From assembly GCA_947493455.1 (NCBI GenBank), contig CANLRB010000010.1, forward strand, positions 62,001-126,000: a DNA stretch of 64,000 bases, in the 5' to 3' direction. The notes under the pieces are model-generated. The model was not told the origin of the DNA and did not search any database. It saw only the letters and a list, made by a program, of their open reading frames with translations. Source of the DNA: an uncultured Pseudoalteromonas sp. (lineage in GTDB: Bacteria > Pseudomonadota > Gammaproteobacteria > Enterobacterales > Alteromonadaceae). The position numbers were made by a program, and so were the translations under genes. Shown piece by piece: positions 47,870 through 58,736 of the stretch. Numbering within the stretch: position 1 is the first letter of the stretch; each line of letters opens with the position of its first letter.

Positions 47870-49411
47870 TTACCAAGTTTGTGTAGACTTACACTTCTCT
47901 AAAAGCTCTTTAAGTTGAGCTTCGATCTCGGCGTTGTAGTTACCAGTTTCGTTGATTTGTGCCATTAGCGCTGCGTATTCGCTGTTAGCGAAAGAAATTA
48001 GTGCAGATTCAAAATCAAGGATCTTGTTGATTTCGATATCTTGCAGATAACCTTTTTCAGCTGCGAATAATGATAGAGACATTTCAGCAACAGACATTGG
48101 TGCGTACTGTTTCTGCTTCATTAGCTCTGTTACGCGCTCACCGTGCTCAAGCTGTGCACGAGTTGCATCGTCAAGGTCAGAAGCGAACTGAGAGAACGCC
48201 GCTAGTTCACGGTACTGAGCTAGCGCTAGACGGATACCACCACCTAGTTTCTTAACGATTTTAGTTTGCGCTGCACCACCTACACGAGATACCGAAATAC
48301 CAGCGTTAACAGCTGGACGGATACCTGCGTTGAATAAGTCAGTTTCTAGGAAGATCTGACCATCGGTGATTGAGATAACGTTTGTAGGTACGAACGCAGA
48401 AACGTCACCACCTTGAGTTTCAATGATAGGCAATGCTGTCAATGAACCTGTTTTACCTTTCACTTTACCTTCTGTGAACTTTTCAACGTAATCAGCGTTT
48501 ACACGTGATGCACGCTCAAGAAGACGTGAGTGAAGATAGAATACGTCACCTGGGTATGCTTCACGGCCTGGTGGACGCTTAAGTAGCAATGAAATCTGAC
48601 GGTAAGCAACAGCTTGCTTAGAAAGATCATCATATACGATTAGTGCGTCTTCACCGCGGTCGCGGAAGTATTCACCCATAGTACAACCAGCAAATGGCGC
48701 TAGGAATTGTAGCGCTGCTGATTCAGAAGCAGATGCAACAACAACAATCGTGTTTTCAAGTGCACCGTGCTCTTCTAATTTACGTACTACGTTAGCGATT
48801 GTAGATGCTTTTTGACCAACTGCTACGTACACACACTTAACGCCAGTACCTTTTTGGTTGATGATAGCATCGATTGCTAATGCAGTTTTACCAGTCTGAC
48901 GGTCACCGATTACTAGCTCACGCTGACCACGACCAACTGGAATCATCGCATCGATAGACTTATAACCAGTTTGAACTGGCTCGTCTACTGATTGACGCTC
49001 GATTACACCTGGTGCAATTTTTTCAACTGGATCAAAACCGTCGTTATCTAGTGCGCCTTTACCGTCGATTGGCTCACCTAGTGTGTTTACAACACGACCA
49101 AGTAGACCAGCACCAACAGGAACTTCTAGGATACGACCAGTTGCTTGTACTTTTACGCCTTCTTTAAGGTCTGCGTAAGGACCCATTACTACAGCACCTA
49201 CTGAGTCACGCTCAAGGTTTAGTGCGATAGCATAACGGTTGCCAGGTAGCTCAATCATCTCACCTTGCATACAGTCAGCTAGACCGTGGATGCGGATGAT
49301 ACCATCTGTAACTGATACGATTGTACCTTCGTTACGAGCTTCACTAACAACTTCGAACTGTTCAATACGTTTTTTGATCAGATCTGAAATTTCAGTGGAA
49401 TTAAGTTGCAT
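47870..49411 (-). CDS. atpA: ATP synthase alpha subunit
   Basis: 513 residues. N-terminal [19 protein letters not shown], Walker [37 protein letters not shown] and the arginine-finger region [13 protein letters not shown]. Non-catalytic nucleotide-binding partner of beta in the F1 hexamer. It lies 14 bp after atpH. Confidence 0.99.
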   Translation of the reverse strand: MQLNSTEISDLIKKRIEQFEVVSEARNEGTIVSVTDGIIRIHGLADCMQGEMIELPGNRYAIALNLERDSVGAVVMGPYADLKEGVKVQATGRILEVPVGAGLLGRVVNTLGEPIDGKGALDNDGFDPVEKIAPGVIERQSVDEPVQTGYKSIDAMIPVGRGQRELVIGDRQTGKTALAIDAIINQKGTGVKCVYVAVGQKASTIANVVRKLEEHGALENTIVVVASASESAALQFLAPFAGCTMGEYFRDRGEDALIVYDDLSKQAVAYRQISLLLKRPPGREAYPGDVFYLHSRLLERASRVNADYVEKFTEGKVKGKTGSLTALPIIETQGGDVSAFVPTNVISITDGQIFLETDLFNAGIRPAVNAGISVSRVGGAAQTKIVKKLGGGIRLALAQYRELAAFSQFASDLDDATRAQLEHGERVTELMKQKQYAPMSVAEMSLSLFAAEKGYLQDIEINKILDFESALISFANSEYAALMAQINETGNYNAEIEAQLKELLEKCKSTQTW

Positions 49412-49425
49412 GCTCTTCTTCCCAA

Positions 49426-49965
49426 TTACGATTGTAGTGTAGTAGCTAGGCGGTTTAATTTACCGCGAACTGAGCCGTCGATTACTGTGTCACCAGCCTT
49501 AATTACAAGACCACCAACAGTGTTTGAATCAACACTACAATTCAGCTTAACTTTGCGTGCGAAACGTTTTTCGAGTGCCGCTACCAATTTATCTTGCTGC
49601 TCTTGCGCAAGCTCTGTTGCAGAAACCACATCTACGTCGATTTCTTTGTCGTAGTCCGCTTTAAATTCAGCGAATAACTCAGCAACAGCTGGTAAGGCAA
49701 CTAAACGTCCATTTTCAGCCATAACTTTAATTAAGTTTTGGCCCTGTTCGTTGATCTGCTCAGCACAAACTTGAGTAAATACTTCAGCTTGTTTCTCAGC
49801 AGAAGCGCTTCCAGCTAGGAATTGAGCTACTTGCTCATTTTTTGCTACTTCAGCAGCAAATACCAGCATCTCATTCCAACTATCAACAGCGCTTTTTTCA
49901 ACGGCAAACTCAAAAGCCGCTTTAGCGTAAGGACGAGCGATCGTAGTCAATTCTGACATGCTCAT
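49426..49965 (-). CDS. atpH: ATP synthase delta subunit
   Basis: 179 residues. N-terminal helical domain ([16 protein letters not shown]) that binds alpha, and C-terminal motif [36 protein letters not shown], typical of the family. It links the peripheral stalk to the top of F1. It lies 10 bp after atpF. Confidence 0.97.
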   Translation of the reverse strand: MSMSELTTIARPYAKAAFEFAVEKSAVDSWNEMLVFAAEVAKNEQVAQFLAGSASAEKQAEVFTQVCAEQINEQGQNLIKVMAENGRLVALPAVAELFAEFKADYDKEIDVDVVSATELAQEQQDKLVAALEKRFARKVKLNCSVDSNTVGGLVIKAGDTVIDGSVRGKLNRLATTLQS

Positions 49966-49975
49966 ATCCTCCTAA

Positions 49976-50446
49976 TTACAGCTCAGCAACAAGTTTTTCA
50001 ACGATGTCGCCGTGTGCAGCTTCATTGATTTCGCGCTCAAGGATTTTCTCAGCGCCGATAACCGCTAGAGAAGCAACTTGCTTACGCAATTCTTCTTTAG
50101 CACGGTTACGCTCAGCTTCAATTTCTGAGTGACCTTGTGCAATGATGTTTTCACGCTCTTCGTGACCACGAGAAGTCTCTTCGTCAACGATTTGCGTAGC
50201 ACGCTTTTTAGCTTGATCAATGATCTCTGCTGCTTGCGCTTTAGCTTCTTTAAGCTGATCAGCTGCTTTTTGACGAGCGAGCTCTAAATCTTTTTCAGCT
50301 TTATCAGAAGCGGCAAGACCATCTTCAATTTTTTTCTGGCGAGCTTCAATCGCACCGTTTAACGGTGGCCACACGAACTTCATGCAGAACCACACAAAAA
50401 CGATAAATGCGACTAATTCACCTATTAGAGTGGCGTTAATGTCCAA
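49976..50446 (-). CDS. atpF: ATP synthase subunit b
   Basis: 156 residues. One N-terminal membrane segment (about 6-26, [20 protein letters not shown]) followed by a long charged right-handed coiled coil (about 30-140, [20 protein letters not shown]) and a delta-binding end. Dimer forming the peripheral stalk. It lies 58 bp after atpE. Confidence 0.97.
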   Translation of the reverse strand: MDINATLIGELVAFIVFVWFCMKFVWPPLNGAIEARQKKIEDGLAASDKAEKDLELARQKAADQLKEAKAQAAEIIDQAKKRATQIVDEETSRGHEERENIIAQGHSEIEAERNRAKEELRKQVASLAVIGAEKILEREINEAAHGDIVEKLVAEL

Positions 50447-50504
50447 GGCCGCTCCTCCTTATATTCAATTAATGTTCGCGAAAGGGTTTAATAAACCAGC
50501 TAAA

Positions 50505-51663
<1,159 letters not shown>

Positions 51664-51675
51664 TTATCCCAAAAG

Positions 51676-52053
51676 TTAATGAAAAAAAATCGGTGCTAAC
51701 CAATTTACAAACGACACAAGTATAAAACAGGCAAAAAACGGTAATGCGACCACCTGTAACAATTTAAATACCAGTGCAAAAAGTAAAATAGTTAGTAAAA
51801 ACTTTAATCCGTTGCCACGTTTAAACGAGGCATACACTTGTTTTGCTTGTCTTGCGCCGACAAATCGAAACGCATAAACCGCAAACACTAAATTCGGTAA
51901 TGTAGCGACCATGCCGCCATAAAACGCTGAAACTCCAGCATTCACATCCCAAATAAAAAAAACGAAAACTGCTGTGACACACGCCACCACACCCTGACAT
52001 AAAACCAATTTTAACGCCGAAGTTTGTAAAGGCTTTGCTAATCTGTTACTCAC
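51676..52053 (-). CDS. atpI: ATP synthase subunit I
   Basis: 125 residues with four membrane segments (about 14-32, 36-55, 77-96, 99-120). Matches AtpI, a small inner-membrane protein that assists c-ring assembly. First gene of the operon; the promoter lies in the parB-atpI gap. The typical GGMVATLPNLVFAVYAFRF segment is present. Confidence 0.92.
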   Translation of the reverse strand: MSNRLAKPLQTSALKLVLCQGVVACVTAVFVFFIWDVNAGVSAFYGGMVATLPNLVFAVYAFRFVGARQAKQVYASFKRGNGLKFLLTILLFALVFKLLQVVALPFFACFILVSFVNWLAPIFFH

Positions 52054-52096
52054 GATTTTTAAACCTATACGTCGCAGTTAAAATTCAGGGTATAAA

Positions 52097-52132
52097 AAAA
52101 CTGGCAAAATTATACCGATTTTTGCCAGTTTT
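52097..52132 (-). terminator. parB terminator hairpin overlapping the atp promoter
   Basis: Arms AAAACTGGCAAAA (52097-52109) and 52120-52132 are a perfect 13-bp inverted repeat with a 10-base loop, followed on the minus strand by seven T in all. It is the intrinsic terminator of mnmG-rsmG-parAB. The loop region also carries a TATAAT (see the promoter entry). Confidence 0.8.
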
Positions 52133-52136
52133 GCAA
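52109..52136 (-). promoter_or_regulatory. atpI: Candidate atp operon promoter inside the hairpin
   Basis: On the minus strand TTGCAA (52131-52136) and TATAAT (52109-52114) are separated by 16 bp. The -10 is perfect and sits in the loop and inner stem of the parB terminator. Transcription would begin about 52102, 50 bp before atpI. The remainder of the gap (52137-52249) holds a weaker GAAAGCC/GGCTTTC stem and AT-rich sequence. Confidence 0.6.
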
Positions 52137-52249
52137 CTTGAAAGCCGTTTATTTATAGGCTTTCCGTGCCTGCATAAAATTCCTTTAAAGGGTTATTTTC
52201 ATGCAAAATTTATAAATAGATTAGACTAAATTTAAATATTAACAAAATG

Positions 52250-53149
52250 TTAATTTATTCTTTCGATAATTCCGTCTAATTCATCAAGTGACGTATACGA
52301 AATTACTAATTTACCTTTACCTTTTTGGTTATAGCTAATTTCGACTTTAGCGCCTAAATTTTGCCCTAATTGCATTTCCAATTGGGCTACATCAGGGTCT
52401 TTTTCTTTCACTTTTTTTGCCGGAGCGGGTTCTAATATAGATCGTACTAGCTTTTCGGTTTCACGAACAGTTAGACCTTTGGCGACGACAATACGTGCTG
52501 TCGCAGATTGATCTTCACCTTCAAGTGCTAACAAACAGCGGGCATGGCCCATTTCAATATCACCATGCTCCAGCAAACGCTTTACATCTTCGTTTAAATT
52601 GTTCAAGCGCAATAGGTTTGTCACGGTCGTACGTGATTTACCGACCGCATCAGCAACTTGCTGATGTGTTAATTCAAATTCAGTGAGTAAACGCTCAAGT
52701 GCAATGGCTTCTTCCATCGCATTTAAGTCTTCACGTTGAATGTTTTCAATCAGAGCAATGGCGACGGCCGCTTCATCTGGCACATCTTTTACTAAACATG
52801 GGATCACGTCGAGTTCAGCAAGTTGCGCTGCACGCCAACGACGCTCACCAGCAATAATTTCGTAACTGTCTGTTGCCACTAAACGTACAACAACCGGTTG
52901 GATCACCCCTTGAGCCTTAATTGAAGAAGCCAACTCTTCTAATGCTTGCTCTGACATGTCCTTACGGGGCTGATACTTACCAGGATGCAAAAACTCAATT
53001 GGTAACTTTTGAAGTTCACCTTGTTTCGCTGGCGCATCTTGTACAACGACAGGTGCGTCGTCATGTGATGTGTCTGAAGAAGGCTTAGGTTTAGCCGAAG
53101 TGAGTAGGGCATCCAAGCCGCGCCCTAGGCCACGTTTTTTAGGTGACAT
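52250..53149 (-). CDS. parB: Chromosome-partitioning protein ParB
   Basis: 299 residues: N-terminal KRGLGRGLDALLT, the CTPase/ParB box with VVVRLVATDSYEIIAGERRWRAAQL, helix-turn-helix LTHQQVADAVGKSRTTVTNLLRL, and a C-terminal dimerisation domain. It binds parS near the origin and spreads. I did not find a clear TGTTTCACGTGAAACA-type parS in the window. It lies 20 bp after parA. Confidence 0.97.
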   Translation of the reverse strand: MSPKKRGLGRGLDALLTSAKPKPSSDTSHDDAPVVVQDAPAKQGELQKLPIEFLHPGKYQPRKDMSEQALEELASSIKAQGVIQPVVVRLVATDSYEIIAGERRWRAAQLAELDVIPCLVKDVPDEAAVAIALIENIQREDLNAMEEAIALERLLTEFELTHQQVADAVGKSRTTVTNLLRLNNLNEDVKRLLEHGDIEMGHARCLLALEGEDQSATARIVVAKGLTVRETEKLVRSILEPAPAKKVKEKDPDVAQLEMQLGQNLGAKVEISYNQKGKGKLVISYTSLDELDGIIERIN

Positions 53150-53169
53150 TTATTCTTTTACCTCAAAAA

Positions 53170-53955
53170 TTAAGCAACAGCCTGCTTTTTTTGTTCTTTG
53201 CGACGCAATATTTCGCCTGCGAGTGCTAAGTATGCTTTAGCCCCGGTTGATGCGCGATCGTAATACATAGCAGGCGCACCAAAACTCGGCGCTTCAGCCA
53301 ATCGAACATTGCGGGGGATAACTGTGCGATATACTTTTTCGCCAAAATGTTGTTTCAGTTGCTCTGATACATCATTAGCTAGGCGATTGCGTGGATCGTA
53401 CATAGTTCGCAAGATACCTTCAATTTCTAATTTCGGATTGACTAGGTTAGCGAGTTGCGTAATTGTGTCCATTAATGCAGTGAGTCCTTCGAGTGCGTAA
53501 TATTCGCACTGCATCGGCACTAATACCGAGTCTGCGGCTGCCATCGCATTTACAGTAAGCATATTTAGCGACGGCGGGCAGTCGATAAAAATAAATTCAT
53601 ATTGATCAGATATTTTTTCTAACGCATTGCGAAGACGAACCTCGCGCGCATACATCTCCATCAATTTAACTTCTGCAGCGGTAACATCACCATTTGCAGG
53701 TATCAGATGATATTCACCTGACGTTTCTTTTTCGACAACGTCTGAAAAAGGGGTTTCTTCAACGAGTAAATCATAAACAGTGGCTACCTCGTCATATTTG
53801 TCAACGCCACTTCCCATTGTCGCATTGCCCTGCGGATCTAAATCAATAAGCAGCACTTTACGTTTTGTCGCAGCCATTGAAGCCGCTAAATTAACCGCCG
53901 TAGTGGTTTTTCCAACCCCACCTTTTTGGTTAGCAATTGCAATTATTTTAGCCAC
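53170..53955 (-). CDS. parA: Chromosome-partitioning ATPase ParA
   Basis: 261 residues of Walker-type ATPase: deviant Walker [10 protein letters not shown], Walker A' [10 protein letters not shown], Walker [11 protein letters not shown]. Binds DNA non-specifically as an ATP dimer and pulls ParB-parS complexes. It lies 15 bp after rsmG, in the mnmG-rsmG-parA-parB operon. Confidence 0.97.
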   Translation of the reverse strand: MAKIIAIANQKGGVGKTTTAVNLAASMAATKRKVLLIDLDPQGNATMGSGVDKYDEVATVYDLLVEETPFSDVVEKETSGEYHLIPANGDVTAAEVKLMEMYAREVRLRNALEKISDQYEFIFIDCPPSLNMLTVNAMAAADSVLVPMQCEYYALEGLTALMDTITQLANLVNPKLEIEGILRTMYDPRNRLANDVSEQLKQHFGEKVYRTVIPRNVRLAEAPSFGAPAMYYDRASTGAKAYLALAGEILRRKEQKKQAVA

Positions 53956-53970
53956 GGTCGCCCCTGATTA

Positions 53971-54591
53971 TTATTTCTTTTTAAGCACAATGAGGTGTCG
54001 TTCACCCTCTAATTCGGGCACAGTTAATTTTACATCGTGATCGAATACAATGCCATTTGGCAATGCCGCTAACTCTTCACTAGGATATTGACCTTTTAAA
54101 GCGACAAACTGACCCGACTCATCAACTAAGTGCTGACACCAGTCTACCATATCTTGCAAAGAAGCAAAGGCACGGCTTAAAACCCCATCAAGTCTATGCT
54201 CTGGCTGAAATTCTTCAACTCGAGACTGCACCGGCGTTACGTTGTCGAGCTTAAGATCCATTTTAACTTGCTTTAAAAAACGTACCCGTTTGCCAAGGCT
54301 ATCAAGTAAAACAAACTGTGTATTTGGCAGTGCGATAGCTAGTACGATGCCAGGCAAACCTGGACCCGTACCAACATCAATATAGTGTTGACCTTTTAAG
54401 TGTGGCGCAACAACAAGTGAATCGAGAATATGTTTCACCATCATATCCATCGGATCGCGAACCGACGTTAAATTATACGCCTTATTCCATTTGTTTAGTA
54501 ATTCAACGTAATGAACCAGTTGCTGCTTTTGCGTGTCTGTTAGCACAATATTGGTTTGTGCTAACAGGTTTTCGAGTTTATTTAATAACAC
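53971..54591 (-). CDS. rsmG: 16S rRNA m7G527 methyltransferase
   Basis: 206 residues with class I methyltransferase motifs: [17 protein letters not shown] for SAM binding, [12 protein letters not shown], and [13 protein letters not shown] near the active site. It methylates G527 of 16S rRNA. It lies 21 bp after mnmG. Confidence 0.97.
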   Translation of the reverse strand: MLLNKLENLLAQTNIVLTDTQKQQLVHYVELLNKWNKAYNLTSVRDPMDMMVKHILDSLVVAPHLKGQHYIDVGTGPGLPGIVLAIALPNTQFVLLDSLGKRVRFLKQVKMDLKLDNVTPVQSRVEEFQPEHRLDGVLSRAFASLQDMVDWCQHLVDESGQFVALKGQYPSEELAALPNGIVFDHDVKLTVPELEGERHLIVLKKK

Positions 54592-54612
54592 AGGATAAGA
54601 ACCTAAATGGCC

Positions 54613-56502
54613 TTATGCGGACTTGCGCAGAAGACCTTGTTTTTTGAGATACACTAATAATAATGAAATTGCGGCCGGAGTGATACCAGAAATACGCGAT
54701 GCTTGACCAATTGTTTGTGGACGTACATCCGTTAACTTTGCAACTACTTCATTTGATAGTCCAGAAACTGAACTATAGTCAAAATCGACAGGCAGAAGTG
54801 TATTTTCATGGCGTTGTTGTTTTTCAATTTCGTCCTGTTGACGTGAAATATAACCCGCGTATTTAATTTGGATCTCAACTTGCTCTTGCGCCTGCGCATT
54901 ATTTATTTCAGGTTGTAATCCATCAATAGCAACTAAATCGCTATAGTTAACTTCAGGACGCTTCACTAGATCTGCAAGACTTGCTTCGCGAGTTAGTGGC
55001 GTTTTCAATAATGAATTAACCTGTTCGAGTGCTTCATGATCTTTGTGGATCCACGTATCTTTTAATCGCTGCGACTCTTTTTCGATCGCATCAATCTTTT
55101 CGTTAAATGCTTGCCAACGTGCGTCACAAATAAGGCCAAGCTCACGCGCTTTTGGTGTTAAACGCAGATCTGCATTGTCTTCGCGCAATAATAAGCGGTA
55201 TTCAGCACGGCTTGTGAACATGCGATACGGTTCTTTCGTACCAAGCGTCGCTAGATCGTCAATTAACACACCCGTATACGCTTGATCACGGCGCGGTGTC
55301 CACGCTTCTTTGCCCTGAACTTGCAATGCGGCATTCATACCAGCAATTAGACCCTGTGCACCCGCTTCTTCGTAACCTGTGGTGCCATTAATTTGTCCCG
55401 CAAAGAATAAGCCGTTAATAAATTTAGTTTCTAACGATTGTTTTAGATCGCGCGGATCAAAGAAATCATACTCAATAGCATAACCAGGTCTACAAATATG
55501 TGCGTTTTCAAATCCTTTGATTGAGCGAACGATCTTCATTTGTACATCAAACGGCAAACTGGTTGAAATACCGTTAGGATATAGCTCGTGCGTTGTTAAC
55601 CCTTCTGGTTCAACAAAGATTTGATGCTTGTCTTTATCCGCAAAACGCATGATCTTATCTTCGATTGACGGACAATAACGTGGCCCGATACCTTCAATCA
55701 CACCCGCATACATAGGCGAACGATGTAAATTTTCGCGAATTACATCATGCGTATTTTCATTAGTATAAGTTATATAGCATGGGATTTGCTGTGGATGATC
55801 CGATTGCTTGCCCATAAATGAAAATGTAGGAGTAGGGAAGTCACCTGGTTGCGGCTGCATAACTGAAAAATCAACAGTACGCGCATCAATACGCGGAGGC
55901 GTACCAGTTTTAAGGCGATCAACACGAAATGGTAATTCACGTAAACGATTTGCAAGTGCTATTGAAGGAGGATCACCAGCGCGACCACCTTTAAAGTTCT
56001 CCATACCAATATGTATTTGACCACCTAAGAAGGTACCTACAGTTAATACGACACTCGGTGCTTCAAATTTAAGCCCCATTTGAGTAACAACACCTTTAAC
56101 CGTATCACCTTCAACAATTAGATCATCACATGATTGCTGGAAAATCGTTAAGTTTTCTTGATTTTGCAATATTTGCTGGATCGCTTCTTTATACAGTTTG
56201 CGATCCGCTTGTGCGCGAGTAGCACGAACAGCCGGGCCCTTTGATGAATTTAGTGTGCGAAATTGAATGCCGCCTTTATCAATGGCCAACGCCATTGCAC
56301 CACCTAATGCATCTATCTCTTTTACAAGGTGGCCTTTACCAATACCACCGATAGCTGGATTACATGACATTTGACCAAGAGTATCTATGTTGTGCGTCAG
56401 TAGCAGGGTATTCATTCCCATACGAGCCGAAGCAAGTGCAGCCTCTGTACCTGCGTGACCACCACCAACAACAATAACGTCAAACTTTTCATGAAATATC
56501 AT
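54613..56502 (-). CDS. mnmG: tRNA uridine-5-carboxymethylaminomethyl modification enzyme MnmG (GidA)
   Basis: 629 residues. FAD-binding [19 protein letters not shown] near the N-terminus, [34 protein letters not shown], and [19 protein letters not shown]. With MnmE it installs the cmnm5 group on wobble uridine of certain tRNAs. First gene of the mnmG-rsmG-parAB operon, reading away from oriC, which lies just upstream. Confidence 0.99.
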   Translation of the reverse strand: MIFHEKFDVIVVGGGHAGTEAALASARMGMNTLLLTHNIDTLGQMSCNPAIGGIGKGHLVKEIDALGGAMALAIDKGGIQFRTLNSSKGPAVRATRAQADRKLYKEAIQQILQNQENLTIFQQSCDDLIVEGDTVKGVVTQMGLKFEAPSVVLTVGTFLGGQIHIGMENFKGGRAGDPPSIALANRLRELPFRVDRLKTGTPPRIDARTVDFSVMQPQPGDFPTPTFSFMGKQSDHPQQIPCYITYTNENTHDVIRENLHRSPMYAGVIEGIGPRYCPSIEDKIMRFADKDKHQIFVEPEGLTTHELYPNGISTSLPFDVQMKIVRSIKGFENAHICRPGYAIEYDFFDPRDLKQSLETKFINGLFFAGQINGTTGYEEAGAQGLIAGMNAALQVQGKEAWTPRRDQAYTGVLIDDLATLGTKEPYRMFTSRAEYRLLLREDNADLRLTPKARELGLICDARWQAFNEKIDAIEKESQRLKDTWIHKDHEALEQVNSLLKTPLTREASLADLVKRPEVNYSDLVAIDGLQPEINNAQAQEQVEIQIKYAGYISRQQDEIEKQQRHENTLLPVDFDYSSVSGLSNEVVAKLTDVRPQTIGQASRISGITPAAISLLLVYLKKQGLLRKSA

Positions 56503-56909
56503 TCAAGGATCCTAAAAACAAAACCAGTTAAATTTGAAAGGATGCGTATTCTACCTAGAAAAACGCATAAGTGAAATGGTTAAATAGTGTTCACTACTTA
56601 ACACCTTGATCCAATATAAAATAAAAGATCTTTAAAGAGATCTTTACTATTTATATTATTTAGATCGTGCATTTCTGTTAGTAACGTTGAAAACAATAAT
56701 AAGATCATAATATTAAGTAAGATCAAAAAGTGTGAATATGATCGGATCAACAAGGTAAAACCTTTGATCAAATCGCTGTTTTATTCACAGTTAGATCTGC
56801 CTTAATTTTTATCCAGTGCATAATCATAGGTATAAACGCAGGAAGATCAGATGTTATCCACATAGAGATCTAAATTATAACTATATTGTGAATAACCTAT
56901 ATATAGATC
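56503..56909. other. oriC: Chromosomal replication origin oriC
   Basis: The mnmG-mioC gap holds perfect DnaA boxes TTATTCACA (56781-56789), TTATCCACA (56854-56862) and, on the minus strand, 56887-56895, plus a one-mismatch box at 56731-56739. An AT-rich stretch at 56622-56667 has repeated AGATCTTTA-type 13-mers like the E. coli unwinding element. Fourteen GATC sites fall between 56503 and 56910, far above chance, as expected for SeqA/Dam control. It is the same neighbourhood as E. coli oriC. Confidence 0.9.
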
Positions 56910-57353
56910 TTAATTCGTAAGTTTACCTATAAGAGTTGGTAACCACTCAATGGCAATGTCTTCGGGTAGCTCTTGTTGTTGTGCATCTATTTCTAGCGGT
57001 GCAGCTAATTGGGTTAAACCCTTCTTTGTTAGTAGACTATCAAAGTCTTTTGCCGCTTGATTAAAACGATCATAACTAGAGTCACCTAGGCCAATTACGG
57101 CATAGTTTTTAGCAACGAGATCATCACTACTTTCAATAGATTCATAAAAATCTTTAATATTATCAGGCAATTCACCTGCTCCATGCGTAGATGTACAGAT
57201 AATCCAAGTGGTGCATGGTTGATCTAGTGTGCTTTCATCTGGTTGCTCGAATAGGCTATTTGTTATGTTGAGATCGTTTAAATATTCGTGAATTTGATCT
57301 GCAACATATTCAGCCGATCCCATTTGACTACCAACAATGATATTTATACTCAT
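56910..57353 (-). CDS. mioC: Flavodoxin-like protein MioC
   Basis: 147-residue FMN-binding flavodoxin: phosphate loop VGSQMGSAEYVADQI, TSTHGAGELPDN, and GLGDSSYDRF. It is transcribed toward oriC, and in E. coli mioC transcription affects origin firing. The start ATG lacks a strong upstream ribosome binding site. It has the usual length for MioC. Confidence 0.93.
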   Translation of the reverse strand: MSINIIVGSQMGSAEYVADQIHEYLNDLNITNSLFEQPDESTLDQPCTTWIICTSTHGAGELPDNIKDFYESIESSDDLVAKNYAVIGLGDSSYDRFNQAAKDFDSLLTKKGLTQLAAPLEIDAQQQELPEDIAIEWLPTLIGKLTN

Positions 57354-57866
57354 TTGTCACATTAAATAGTGGTTTTATTCGATCTTAAACTAGTTTTAAG
57401 CCGATCACTATTCATATTGTTAATAGTTAATAACTTTTTTTAGTCGCTGTTGTGGGTTAATCTCTTTGGTTTTAATTTAATTATTTGAAATATAAGAGTT
57501 TTTATTTTTTTGATCGCAATATTATTACATTGATCAACTTGTTGATAAACTTGGGGAAAGCTTTGATCTAGCACCTTATTTCAGGGTTGTTTGTGCTTGA
57601 CTATCGCTGTTTAAGTGGGAATGAGTGGTGTATTCGATTTCGTTTATAGAGAATAAACACGCGTTGTGGATAGATCGTTACTTTATGCGATCAAAAGTTT
57701 GTTGATCACGACTTGTTTTTGGATCTTAAAACGAGGTTTATAGATCGAAATAATCTAATAATCACAAAAATAATTTCTTTTAGTAGGATTTTTTTGATTT
57801 TTAGCTGACACGGAACGCCGTTTTTTATACATTACGTCAAAATGTTTAATTTATTATGGTGTTTTG
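57354..57866. other. AT-rich GATC-dense gap upstream of mioC
   Basis: About 510 bp without a gene. It holds ten GATC sites and a one-mismatch DnaA box on the minus strand at 57665-57673 (CTATCCACA). The mioC promoter must be here. I see no convincing small gene or terminator. Confidence 0.6.
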
Positions 57867-58124
57867 ATGGGGTTAAGTTTTCATCGAGTTAAAGAAGGGG
57901 AGTTCGTAAGGCTAGTTGAAACCGGCTCTATGACTGATTTTATTGCCCAAGAAGACGCGAACAACAGTGATAAGTATCACTTATTTGCGATCAATACGCA
58001 AACGGGAATCGGTTATACGATCCGTCAGGCCCGTGTTGATGAGATACGATCGTGGCGATTAGATCGCTTAGCTTTACTATTAAAACGCCTCGGACAAACA
58101 AGTTTTCAGGTTAGGAATTTGTAG
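57867..58124 (+). CDS. Small unrecognised protein near the origin
   Basis: 85 residues from ATG 57867 (the frame also opens at TTG 57864). Composition is protein-like, charged and with predicted helix (DEIRSWRLDRLALLLKRLGQTSF). No membrane segment, signal or known motif. It lies between mioC and the mnmE cluster on the opposite strand; four GATC sites occur within it. Function unknown. Confidence 0.55.
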   Translation: MGLSFHRVKEGEFVRLVETGSMTDFIAQEDANNSDKYHLFAINTQTGIGYTIRQARVDEIRSWRLDRLALLLKRLGQTSFQVRNL

Positions 58125-58228
58125 GCAAATTGGTTTTTTATTGCATGATTTGGGGTGTGAATAGTAGGTTTTAGGGGAATTTAAAGACCTTAGCATACCT
58201 TGAATTTGACTACTTGCACTCATCCTAC

Positions 58229-58262
58229 TTCTTCCATGGCGTAAAATATTTGCATGGAAGAA
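58229..58262. repeat. 10-bp perfect inverted repeat between convergent genes
   Basis: TTCTTCCATG (58229-58238) and CATGGAAGAA (58253-58262) flank a 14-base AT-rich loop, 29 bp before the end of the minus-strand gene at 58291. No T-tract follows on either strand, so it is not a clear intrinsic terminator; it could pair in RNA or bind a dimeric protein. Confidence 0.4.
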
Positions 58263-58290
58263 ATTGAAATGCTTATTGCTATTAAGTCTA

Positions 58291-58650
58291 TCACTCTCCC
58301 CACTCAACTATATCAAAGGCTTTTCTTGCTTCTACCAGCGTGCAGTCGGTTTGTGATATTAACTGTTGCAGGGTGAGGGTAGGATTGTGCTGTATGATCA
58401 ACACTAAATCGTCGATAGTGGGTTTTGGTTTGCAGCGTGCTAATACTTCACTGACCCAGTGCCAGCTTGGTTGTTCGCTTTGTTGCAGCTGCTGAATAAT
58501 CAATTCAAATTGAGGCCAAGTGCCTTGTAGTCGCCAATGTCGAGAGCGACCTTTGCGGCTTAATTTTGCGCCTGATTGTTTGATAAGTGCTTTTAATTCA
58601 TTGGCATTTTCAATACGTCGAACAAAACTATTTAATTGAATATCAAGCAT
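58291..58650 (-). CDS. Ribosome-recycling-factor-family (RRF_GI-like) small protein
   Basis: 119 residues. The pattern IQLNSFVRRIENANELKALIKQSGAKLSRKGRSRHWRLQG with a C-terminal EARKAFDIVEW resembles the uncharacterised RRF_GI (ribosome recycling factor-like) family, from memory and without a search. Basic N-terminal half suggests RNA or ribosome binding. It follows mnmE by 86 bp, with a hairpin between. Confidence 0.6.
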   Translation of the reverse strand: MLDIQLNSFVRRIENANELKALIKQSGAKLSRKGRSRHWRLQGTWPQFELIIQQLQQSEQPSWHWVSEVLARCKPKPTIDDLVLIIQHNPTLTLQQLISQTDCTLVEARKAFDIVEWGE

Positions 58651-58676
58651 GGTTTTATTGGTAATTTGGAAAATAA

Positions 58677-58701
58677 AGATGCTGAAAAAAGCTCAGCATC
58701 T
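58677..58701 (-). terminator. Hairpin after mnmE
   Basis: AGATGCTGA (58677-58685) / TCAGCATCT (58693-58701) gives a 9-bp stem. On the minus strand it is followed by TTATTTT, a weak T-tract. It lies 36 bp past the mnmE stop and 27 bp before the next gene. Confidence 0.5.
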
Positions 58702-58736
58702 GGTATCTCAAATTTGAAAAAAAGTTTCTTAAACGG

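Noticed and set aside
52250-53955. parS site in or near parAB
   Set aside because: I looked for TGTTTCACGTGAAACA-type palindromes and found only partial matches such as GGTTTCACG, not enough to call.
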